Shown one piece after another: positions 38,001 to 45,615 of a stretch of 64,000 nt of DNA. A model generated the notes under the pieces. The model was not told the DNA's origin, searched no databases, and saw nothing but the letters and a program-made list of their open reading frames with translations. Position 1 is the stretch's first letter, and each line of letters begins with the position of its first letter. The stretch is taken from NCBI GenBank assembly GCA_029339505.1, contig JAQISU010000163.1:3488001-3552000 (forward strand), given 5' to 3'. The DNA comes from Unio delphinus (Eukaryota > Mollusca > Bivalvia > Unionida > Unionidae). The translations under genes and the position numbers were made by a program.

Positions 38001-38633
38001 TTGCTACACAATTCAGTGAACTAGAATATTTCATAGGAGCTAGTTTTGCGATATTGGGTTTATCATTTAGCGGGTATATCCCATATACGATTGCTGTTAC
38101 AGGATAAGATCTCTCGTAGTATGGTTTGTCGATTCCAGTTAGAATTCCTGGTTTGGAATCTCTACTCAGCGTGATTGTTTTTTATCCTTGATGATTGGTT
38201 CAAATTTATCCTTGATAATCCATTTGCCTTCGACTTCGATAATGAATTTTATTCTGAAAAAATACTTCTATTTGAAATCCTTTGGATTTCCATCTTTAGA
38301 TTTCCACCCCGTTGGCTCGCCAAGGTGTGAAATTATCTCAGCTGCTCTTTCATCATTCATGGTAGCATCGATGTTAGGTACATTGACATCCTCGTGTATA
38401 ATTCGAAATGTCGACCAACAGTATGCTGCACCGTCTCGGTAGAATTCATTAAAACACTCCTTGATTTTACTAAGTATAGTTCTGTCACCGATTAGACGTT
38501 TTGGTGTATCAGAGACTCTATCGAGATTGAATTTAGTATTTCTCCAAGGTTTGATTTTCGATAATCTCTTGAACTCTTCAATGTTATAATTAAAACAAGT
38601 ATTTAAATAGAAAAATATAGTATAATGAATCAC
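35048..38633 (-). pseudogene. Family-B-like polymerase + SF1 helicase + endonuclease VII-like gene (broken)
   Basis: The main frame (35611-38034) is 807 codons. Polymerase motif A appears as ISIDIAACYPGSF (residue about 245), a motif B-like RRIIGKFTQGG near 405, and motif C as RVATDSIYIHE near 500. SF1 helicase motifs follow: NGCGGSGKTTRAI (I), IMIWDEICK (II), VVICGDHGQPPPF (III) and TTDYRS (IV). Motifs V and VI (ATIHSSQGLTISD, YLAVSRVRRL) are in a second frame (35283-35640), and a Cys/His endonuclease-like tail (HCASCNCIILW, TVDRKN, LTCLKCNRRRG) is in a third (35048-35308). Upstream, 38633-38185 carries the N end with TAG at 38268-38270. Shifts lie at runs near 38178-38183, about 35615-35625 and 35297-35303. 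The gene would replicate the element. It overlaps the 3' end of the integrase by 8 bases. Confidence 0.8.
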
Positions 38634-38933
38634 TGCAAGTGGCTTATGATTGGATCAACAACCCCGTGTAACAAATCATGCAGAAGCGAATTCTGTGGGC
38701 ATCATTTACAAAGCGTTCGGCGAGGAAGTTTTGGTCCTCTCCCATGCCTCCAATGTGGGGCTGGGGTAAGGGGAAAATCACAATTATGTCTCAGTTGCGG
38801 CGGCAAACGATACAGGGAACTGAAACGCTATTATGACAAACGAATAAAAAATGCAGTCATTGACCCCAACGACCTTGATAAAATCAGGACAAAATCATCA
38901 AAAACCCTCAAGACTACATTGATAGACTTATAA
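38625..38933 (+). CDS. Cys-rich small protein
   Basis: This 102-residue intact protein opens MNHCKWLMIGSTTPCNKSCR. Cysteine pairs and His (FCGHHL, LPCLQCGAG, LCLSCGGKRY) suggest one or two zinc-binding knuckles, followed by a basic helix (RELKRYYDKRIKNAV). It diverges from the replication gene, whose start overlaps by 9 bases on the other strand. The Cys layout suggests nucleic-acid binding, but I do not recognise the family. Confidence 0.6.
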   Translation: MNHCKWLMIGSTTPCNKSCRSEFCGHHLQSVRRGSFGPLPCLQCGAGVRGKSQLCLSCGGKRYRELKRYYDKRIKNAVIDPNDLDKIRTKSSKTLKTTLIDL

Positions 38934-38975
38934 TTAGAGCAAATAATAAATTAGACAAATAGTATTATTATACAA

Positions 38976-39467
38976 ATGAGCCAAGATTTCAGACCTCACC
39001 CAGTGCTTGTTAATTATGAAGCATCCCGTGATGGTGTTGTCAGGCACCGCAGACTAAAAGAACCGGTTGGATAACTGAATAATATGGGGTATTTGATGTT
39101 TTCAGCTGGGAGGAAGAAGTATCTCTGTCACAGAGCCATCTATGAAGCATTTTACGGATTAATCGAAGACGGCCTTGTGATTGATCACATAAATGGCGTG
39201 AAGACTGATAATTGTCTTGTGAATCTTCAAGCCGTCTCACAAAGTCGGAATGCAAAATTAGGTGGAACTGGCAAACATGCAAAACGCCCTAGGGGGATCA
39301 AATCGTTTGATTTAGAAAATAATCATGAGAGAAGCTTTCAGTCGATAAATGAAGCCAGTAGATACTTTGACATTTGCGGGACTTCAATACGATTTGTTGC
39401 AGAAAATATAATTAAAACTGCTCTGTCGAAAAAAAATAGTCATAAAATAAAATTCGTATACACCTGA
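38976..39467 (+). pseudogene. HNH homing-type endonuclease with NUMOD1-like tail (one stop)
   Basis: The frame from ATG 38976 (MSQDFRPHPVLVNYEASRDG) is interrupted by TAA at 39072-39074 and then open for 128 codons from Met 39084. The HNH core is complete: HRAIYEAFYG, then VIDHINGVKTDN and NLQAVSQSRNAK. A helix-turn-helix-like module (ERSFQSINEASRYFDICGTS) follows, resembling the NUMOD1 repeat of homing endonucleases. Such genes are usually selfish passengers; here it sits between the replication and structural blocks. Internal initiation at 39084 would leave the nuclease intact. Confidence 0.75.
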
Positions 39468-40690
39468 AACTATTCAAGGGAGATAAATCCCCATGGACAA
39501 ATCCGCCGCAACTCACTAAGTTCCCTTGTATTATGACGTCAAAGGAATTTGTCGTCTGTTAACTAGGCGCGCACGTGACTGTACATAGTTTCGGTAGAAT
39601 TTTATTTTTTAGCAATTTCTAAAACGTTTTATTGTCGCTTGGCTACACTGAGTGCAGGATAAACCACGCGCGGAAAATAAAAGCAAATGCATCCTTCCGA
39701 TTATCAAGAACCATATGTATACATCGCGAGTGGTTTCTATTCATTGAAGTAGGTGGGCGTGGTTAAAATTCCTGTATACAGCTCTTTGTGATCTAATCGA
39801 TAATGTATTTTGTCTAGTCACTGACGCAGCCATGCGTGACTGATAGTTACATTATATTTTAAACTGCTCCGATTTTATGTTTTCACTGTTTTCTGGATAG
39901 TTACAACAGTTAAATTATTATTCGTTTTCTTAAATACGATAGTAAAATTGTCTATTTTAAAAATCTCTTAATCAGATATATATATATTAACAATCTCTAT
40001 TTTATATGACGGCTCCGTGGTGTAATGGTAGCGTGTTTGTCTTGTAAACATAGCTATCAACTACTACGTGTTCGGTCCCCATAGCAGATACATTATTTGA
40101 TGGCGAAACGGAAGATGTTTTTCTATTAATTGGGAGGAAGGGGCGGACCCCCCTAGCCAAACCAACATTGTAACTCATGCTATCGCATTCTCGGTAGCGT
40201 GGGTTGGTGTTTTTTCCAACTCATGTAACCATGAATTTAATTTCATGGGTTGCCATGTTGGTTTGGCTTACCACGGCCACACGCCACATAACATCCAATA
40301 AACATATACCTTCTGAGAGATCTAATTCAGCATTTGCTGAGTTAGACCCCTCGCCGGAGATTATGTGTTTATCAAAGTAATTGGATGTAAAATAAATGGT
40401 ATAAATTGATGCAAAAGCTCTACATTCACACGAGGAACCCCACAGGGTAGCACAGAATGGGCTACCGGCTAATAGAAACGGTGTTAGGGTCACAAAAGGG
40501 CATCCAAATGGATAGCCAAAAGAAAAAGGCATCTGGAATGGATAGCCAAAAGAAAAGACTCTAGCAAAGACACAAAGGCCTGAATAAGGGACTCATGAAT
40601 GAATAACCGCTCATAATTGATATCATTTATTTTGCATTTTTTTTAATAATTAGAGATACAGTATACTATATTTATATAAAAATATAAATA
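39468..40690. other. 1.2-kb gene-poor spacer between replication and structural blocks
   Basis: No coding sequence is convincing; the minus ORF 40221-40532 lacks motifs. It contains a tRNA-like stretch (listed separately), an inverted AATTCAGCATTTGCTGAGTT hairpin at about 40323-40343, and a direct repeat with GGATAGCCAAAAGAAAA at 40508-40526 and 40538-40556. It could hold an origin, a late promoter or a small insertion; copy 1 does not cover this region, so no comparison is possible. Confidence 0.5.
40013..40086 (+). tRNA. tRNA-Thr-like sequence (probable pseudogene or SINE head)
   Basis: It begins GGCTCCGTGGTGTAATGGTA, has a good anticodon arm with loop CTTGTAA (anticodon TGT, Thr) and a B box-like GTGTTCGGTCCCC. 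The segment between the anticodon arm and the T arm is about ten bases too long, and the 3' acceptor half does not pair with GGCTCCG. It is therefore unlikely to be a functional tRNA. Confidence 0.4.
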
Positions 40691-41047
40691 ATGGATATCA
40701 AAGATGTAAATGCTATAATTGCCGAAATCTCAAATTTAAAAAATAACGGGGTAGTATTATCTGAAAGTCTCGACTGTGACAAGATTACCTCGGAATATGA
40801 AGATATTGAGTATCAGTCTAGTAAGGGTCGTTATGTTTTACCTAAAATGTACAGACTCGTGAAAGGAATTCAAAAGTCCATCTATGCTTGTTTGTACGGT
40901 AACGATATTGATGTATTTATAACGCTATTTAGCACCGTTGAAGCAATACGTCAAAAGCTCGGCCAAGAGTATCAAAAACGAGTTGAAATTAGTTCTAAGG
41001 TTCGTGATCTTAGAAAAATGTTAAACGAGGAAAAACCAGTATCTTAA
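40691..41047 (+). CDS. Small conserved element protein, copy 2
   Basis: This intact 118-residue protein starts MDIKDVNAIIAEISNLK. It matches the partial frame at 1-328 over nearly its full length. It is predicted helical by composition, with alternating charged residues, no Cys and no membrane segment. It is the first gene of the structural block. Maintenance in two diverged copies suggests selection before decay. The function is unknown. A TATA-like AT-rich run (TATATTTATATAAAAATATA) immediately precedes the start. Confidence 0.65.
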   Translation: MDIKDVNAIIAEISNLKNNGVVLSESLDCDKITSEYEDIEYQSSKGRYVLPKMYRLVKGIQKSIYACLYGNDIDVFITLFSTVEAIRQKLGQEYQKRVEISSKVRDLRKMLNEEKPVS

Positions 41048-41394
41048 CCACGTGAGTGATAGACTTTCATTAAATAATTTAAAAAATAAATTTTTTTTAG
41101 CGTTTTTTGTAACACTAACATGGGATTTTCTCCTGAAAGGATACTCAGCAGTTTGGGCCTGCTTATGCAGTTATGTGCGTACTGGATGATCTGGTAGTGG
41201 TAGCAAGTAATCACCGCGACGCCTCCATTTTCACGCAGTTGTTGTTGTTGCCGCGTCGTTAACAAAAATCGTTCATCGCCGTTCTCAGACATTACAATTT
41301 TGAAAACCCCAGCGATGTTATTTCTGAAACATTCGCGGATAGCGTCGTATAGTTTAGCCTTGTCGGAGATGGATACGTTAGCTTGATGGTACAT
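41044..41394 (-). CDS. Minus-strand small protein resembling the pX-like N domain
   Basis: This ORF of 116 codons begins MYHQANVSISDKAKLYDAIR. Its central part, DERFLLTTRQQQQLRENGGV, is similar in layout to KISLTDRQIKHFNDALKKRR of the pX-like protein, including the leading Leu-Thr and the Gly-Val that follows. The N half may be the true protein; the last 30 residues are low in information and overlap the end of the preceding gene. It is absent from copy 1. Oriented against its neighbours. Confidence 0.4.
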   Translation of the reverse strand: MYHQANVSISDKAKLYDAIRECFRNNIAGVFKIVMSENGDERFLLTTRQQQQLRENGGVAVITCYHYQIIQYAHNCISRPKLLSILSGENPMLVLQKTLKKIYFLNYLMKVYHSRG

Positions 41395-41459
41395 TATTTA
41401 ATAACTCATCTTTTAATTGTGATAGTTTCACTTTTGAAAAATTAGTTCACAAACAATAT

Positions 41460-42597
41460 ATGGTAGGTGAATCGCTTACAACTAGATGAGCCCGAGAGCG
41501 CCTAGCAGCAATTAAAAAGTTTATACCGGTTCGAGACAGACTTCGTGAGAAACTTCAACAACGACAACAAGCTCAGGCTGACTTTTCTGTGTCAAGTGAA
41601 CAACTGTTCGCCCCGGTAACTAAGGCGACCAGCGATGTGAAAACAGCAACTGAACGAGCAATATTTGGGGATATTCCTGAGGAAGGCAAGCGACGAGAAG
41701 TGCCTGTTCTTGGTGTGCTTGAAAAAATAGCAGCGGAAACTGAAAAGACATCAGCGTTGTTACAAAAAAACCCACCTGGTCCGAAAAAGACCAATGATAA
41801 AAAAGTAGATGAATTACGAGCGCGATTTAACGAAGAAGGGTTAGCAACAATTGATAAGACTGACCCTACAGAGTTTCCTGCACTTGTTGTTACGACGTAT
41901 GAAAACAGAAAAAAAATGTTAAAACCAGAACAGAACAAGTATGTAAGAGGTATACAACATTGGGCTGATATATTTTACAAAATTAAAACTGAAAAAAGTC
42001 AAATTAAGACAGATAGTGCATCATACATTGAATATATCAATGCGGTGGGTATAGTGTATAAACAATATGAAGAACAAAAATCACAAAGAAAACCACAAAG
42101 ACTGCAGCGACGGCGACAACAAACTGCAAAAAAAAATATCTTTTTCACCTGCTAAACAAGAAAAATCTCAACAACAACTACCACCCCAAGCTTCGCTTGG
42201 ACCTTCGCTTGGACCATCTGATCGAGATGATGATGATCTTTTTAGTTATTTACAAAGTACGGATTCAGAAAAACCGTGGGAAACACCTGATTATAGTAGT
42301 GGGGAGGGATTTTCTAAATTGCCAGTAATTTCAGGTAGTGGTCAAAACGTCTTGACGTTTCGTAGTTGTCCCGGTAACATCCTAAGTGATATATCACGAC
42401 TGGAGGTTCACATCGGGGGGAAGCGAGCCGGAAACAACTCACCGGAAATAATTAATGAGGCCGCTGATATCTGTAGACGATTATTTGCCGGCGGTATCAT
42501 GGACATTAATGTATATCGAGAACTCATTGCTGAATTAGTTGAAAATCACAGAGACGCCCTACGTTATGATGAAAATGCAATGGACGCTAGCGAGTGA
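41460..42597 (+). pseudogene. Capsid-associated protein, copy 2 (stop and frameshift)
   Basis: ATG 41460 opens MVGESLTTR and meets TGA at 41487-41489; copy 4 has Trp at that position. The frame is then open to an A9 run at 42128-42136, where it shifts; copy 1 has a shorter run (AAAGAAAA) and stays in frame. The second piece contains the Pro/Gln-rich linker, the acidic DRDDDD run and the conserved C-terminal INEAADICRRLF block. Both pieces align with 593-1579. A structural or scaffolding role is suggested by position only. Confidence 0.65.
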
Positions 42598-42631
42598 TCA
42601 CTAATTGAAAAATTACTAGTTTTATAACAAG

Positions 42632-43102
42632 ACGATTATACACTACAACCATGATAAACCCGTAAGCGTCTATGTAGTTAATTCACGGTTTCCAGTTTAT
42701 AGAGCATATTACGGAGACGGTTTCGGCAATACCATTGCGGGGTTATTTACAAGAATGGCTCCCAAGGTGGCGCCGTTAGCTAAACAATTATCAATGAAAG
42801 CCATTGATGTAATTCGTGATAAGGGTATTGGTGCTGTTGGAGATCTCGCCGGAAAAGCGTTTTCAGCTGCGAAGAATAAAATAACATCATTAGTGAGACG
42901 AAAAAAGAAACCGTTACCGTCTACAGCGGAAATGCCTGCAAGTGTTAGTAAAATTATAAATAACGCAGTAGATGAAAAACTAGCGTGGTAGGCTGCTTCG
43001 GTGACTCCGTCGCCACCGGTAACAGATAGCGCTATCATGAACGCGATAGCAGGAAGTGGTTTGAAACGAAAACGAAATTCGAAGAATTTTCAACGACGAT
43101 GA
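42632..43102 (+). pseudogene. pVI-like minor capsid protein, copy 2 (start lost, one stop)
   Basis: The frame aligned to the copy 1 start reads ACG at 42632 instead of ATG, and TAG at 42989-42991 interrupts the tail. The YYGDGFGNTIAGLF motif, the amphipathic helix and the Lys-rich part are all preserved, and the C end (IMNAIAGSGLKRKR) resembles copy 1. A downstream Met at 42755 could start a truncated form. The gene is followed by a CTAG-centred palindrome at 43116-43129. Confidence 0.55.
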
Positions 43103-43158
43103 TTATAAAGAGTTAAAACGCTAGCGTTTCCAATTGAAAGCACTAAATAATAATAGCA
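43103..43158 (+). promoter_or_regulatory. Leader of the major capsid gene
   Basis: It contains the perfect palindrome AAACGCTAGCGTTT followed by CCAATTGAAAGCACTAAATA and the ATG at 43159. The AATTGAAA element and the CTAG-centred palindrome both recur before other structural genes (5470, 45588, 47110), though in a different order here. Confidence 0.5.
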
Positions 43159-44565
43159 ATGTTTAAACGAACAGCTGATCCCGCGCTTGATATGGAAGCC
43201 CCAGTGCGCAAAGACGATTCCGTCCGCGATTATCAATACTATTCCTATCATGCAATACAACCCGACCTACGATCGCGAATTGAACTACAAGTTCAAGATA
43301 CCAGTAAATACTTTTTGCCATGTGAATCATTTATTGAATTCGAGGGAAAACTCGTAACAAATGTTGCAGCTGATACCCCATATGCAAATGATTCAAATAT
43401 CCGAGTTGGTTTTGTTAATAATGGTATAATGGCGTTATTTGAAAGTGCAAGATATCTCATTGGTGAAAAAGAACTTGAATCAATAGACCGTGAGGTTGAT
43501 GTTGCAACAACAATAATCGGGTTAGCAAGATACTCCGATGATTATACAAGATCGGCTGGTCCGTCTATGATGTTTGCAAAAGATACTAATGATCACGCTG
43601 ATCACATTAATCATACTAGGGTAAAAGCAACACGAGATACCGCAGTTGATCCAGCACCAGTAGGATATACTAGACCGGCTGGTACCTTTGATGTCGTAGA
43701 TATTAATCGCAATTTCAATCTTGGGTTTGCAACACGAGTAGCGATGTTACAAGGACAAGAACGATATTTTTCATGTGCGATTCCACTCCATCACATATTT
43801 GGATTCTGCAGAAATGTCAGAAAAGTCATCTATGGAGCCAAGCACACAATCGCGTTAGTGCGAAAAGGCAATGACAATGATGCAATTTGGCGTACTGGTG
43901 CCACTGATGGTAAAGTTGTTTTGAGTAAAATAGTATTGTGGATGCCAGTAATGACCCCATCAATTACCACGGAAGAGCGGCTACTTTCATTTATGGACAC
44001 AGGTGGCAAATCATTGATAAGTTGGCTAACAACAACAACTGACGTCAAACTGGATAATGTTGCTGATACATTTACATGGCACTTGGCATCAAAACAAGGC
44101 GTTTCAGCTCCACGTCATATATTTATAGCGCTGCAGAATCAGAATCGATCAGGCTCCCAAGAACGCAGTCATATGATATTTGATCAGTTAGGAGTCAAGG
44201 AGGTTTCACTGAGAATAAACGGACAACAAGAACCATCTGAGGATATTCAGCTTGATTACGACACTAACCACATAGCACGTGTGTATCATCGGATGCTGTC
44301 ATATATGGGTCGTGATCAAAACGTTGATACTGGTTTACAAATATCGCAACTTGATTTTAAAAACCTCTATCCGATTTATTACTTTTCGCTGGAACATTTT
44401 GATTTAACAAGGCAATCCGTCGTTGATATACACTTCAGAGCTCGTATAGCTCCTGGTGGTGTTAATTATAGAGCAATTGCTGTCATTCTCAGTGATAAAT
44501 CAATGTTGTTAGAAGGGGTTGGTGGACGAATGAGAGTAGTTGATGCACCAGTGGAAAATATGTAA
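43159..44565 (+). CDS. Major capsid protein (double jelly-roll type)
   Basis: The 468-residue frame is fully open. Conserved blocks shared with copies 1 and 4 are SRIELQVQDTSKYFLPCESF, NNGIMALFESARYL, RYSDDYTRSAGPSMMF, SCAIPLHHIFGFCRNVRKVI, and the C-terminal AVILSDKSMLLEGVGGRMRV. Length, central position and pairing with a penton-like gene and an adenain-type protease fit Polinton capsid proteins, which form pseudo-hexameric capsomers. I infer the fold from the family and have not shown it from sequence. It is the best-preserved structural gene of the window. The next gene's ATG (44566 or, better, 44626) follows directly. Confidence 0.85.
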   Translation: MFKRTADPALDMEAPVRKDDSVRDYQYYSYHAIQPDLRSRIELQVQDTSKYFLPCESFIEFEGKLVTNVAADTPYANDSNIRVGFVNNGIMALFESARYLIGEKELESIDREVDVATTIIGLARYSDDYTRSAGPSMMFAKDTNDHADHINHTRVKATRDTAVDPAPVGYTRPAGTFDVVDINRNFNLGFATRVAMLQGQERYFSCAIPLHHIFGFCRNVRKVIYGAKHTIALVRKGNDNDAIWRTGATDGKVVLSKIVLWMPVMTPSITTEERLLSFMDTGGKSLISWLTTTTDVKLDNVADTFTWHLASKQGVSAPRHIFIALQNQNRSGSQERSHMIFDQLGVKEVSLRINGQQEPSEDIQLDYDTNHIARVYHRMLSYMGRDQNVDTGLQISQLDFKNLYPIYYFSLEHFDLTRQSVVDIHFRARIAPGGVNYRAIAVILSDKSMLLEGVGGRMRVVDAPVENM

Positions 44566-44625
44566 ATGAAACTTGAAGAGTTTCCAATTAGATCAATTGA
44601 AAGCATAAATGTGTTTTACAATAAA

Positions 44626-45105
44626 ATGACATATAGTGTTGTTAGTGTCAATCTGACTGATGGTCAGGTCAAGAAATTGCGATCAAAATCCGCTAAAGAA
44701 TGTGGAACAACAATAACGTTAAAACCAGCGCAGATGTCCGGCGGTACACATAAAATATCATTGACGGATCGTCAAATAAAACATTTCAATGATGCGCTAA
44801 AGAAACGGCGAGGGGTTCAAATTGTATTTTCAAAGGCTGCAGTCGCGAACATGATAAAATCAGGTGGTATATTTCCATTGTTAGCTGCAATACCAGCATT
44901 GATTGCAGCGGCTGCCCCAGCAGTAGCGAAAGAGGCGGCGTTGGGAGCCGTTGGGACCGCGGCAGGGATGGCGTTGAAAAAGGCAACTGGGAAAGGATAT
45001 AAAAAAAAGGGAAAGGTCCTAAGACTACCAGGAACCCCGTATTCATGGTACAGCGGGAGATCCGTTCACGGATCAGGTCTAAGAATACCAGGAACGGTTT
45101 ATTAG
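44626..45105 (+). CDS. pX-like capsid protein with GKGLRLPG repeat tail
   Basis: From ATG 44626 (MTYSVVSVNLTDGQ) this is about 159 residues. The ORF is open from ATG 44566, but the conserved leader (AATTGAAAGCATAAATGTGT, then TTTACAATAAA) ends precisely at 44626, and copy 1 agrees. Segments: an N-terminal domain with SLTDRQIKHFNDALKK, a hydrophobic Ala-rich helix (GGIFPLLAAIPALIAAAAPA), a second small hydrophobic stretch, a Lys-rich run, and two tail repeats (LRLPGTPYSWYSG and GSGLRIPGTVY). The helix plus basic tail suggests a membrane-active or DNA-condensing capsid component; the role is inferred. The tail overlaps the upstream part of the protease ORF. Confidence 0.65.
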   Translation: MTYSVVSVNLTDGQVKKLRSKSAKECGTTITLKPAQMSGGTHKISLTDRQIKHFNDALKKRRGVQIVFSKAAVANMIKSGGIFPLLAAIPALIAAAAPAVAKEAALGAVGTAAGMALKKATGKGYKKKGKVLRLPGTPYSWYSGRSVHGSGLRIPGTVY

Positions 45106-45157
45106 TTGAAAGCCCAATTGTTGAGGAGTCTATGACTGAGGAACCTATGGTACCCAT

Positions 45158-45593
45158 GTCCAATTTTGATTTAATTGATGCTGCTAAAAAACTAGCGATA
45201 AAAAACTTCAGAGGGGTTTTTATGAGAGATCAATTACCGAGAAAACCTAAACGCGTTGAAACAGGTATCATCAATCTTGATAACAGCAGCGGATCGGGAA
45301 CTCACTGGGTTGCATACGCAATCGATCCACGTGGGATTGTCTATTTTGATTCATATGGGTTAGCTCCGCCAAGAGAGTTTATGCGGTATATAAATTCTTC
45401 GATGAAACTCAAAGAGTTTTCGATTTTTTATTCCATGCTGCTAACACAACAATTAAATGATCCACCGATATGCGGCCGTGAAGTATTAAATGTCCTCGCG
45501 GAGATTTCATCGTCACAGAAACCACCTCATCTGGTTGTAAATAATTACACGAGTGGGAAATTACAAGGTAATTTTAGAGAATCAATAAATTGA
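45158..45593 (+). CDS. Adenain-type cysteine protease, copy 2
   Basis: The Met at 45158 (MSNFDLIDAAKKLAIKNF) gives about 144 residues. His (GTHWVAYAID), Asp (YFDSYGLAPP), Gln (QQLNDPP) and Cys (PPICGREVLNVL) are in the order and spacing of adenovirus-type maturation proteases. The ORF is open from 45045, but those upstream residues are the other-frame reading of the pX-like tail, so they are probably untranslated. The enzyme would cleave capsid precursors such as the pVI- and pX-like proteins. The start lies 50 bases after the pX-like stop. Confidence 0.85.
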
Positions 45594-45615
45594 AAATACT
45601 AGAGTCTTTACAATA

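Noticed and set aside
34096..41489. Alternative genetic code with TGA as Trp
   Set aside because: Only isolated codons are affected, TGG is used for Trp in the same genes, and TAA and TAG stops also occur.
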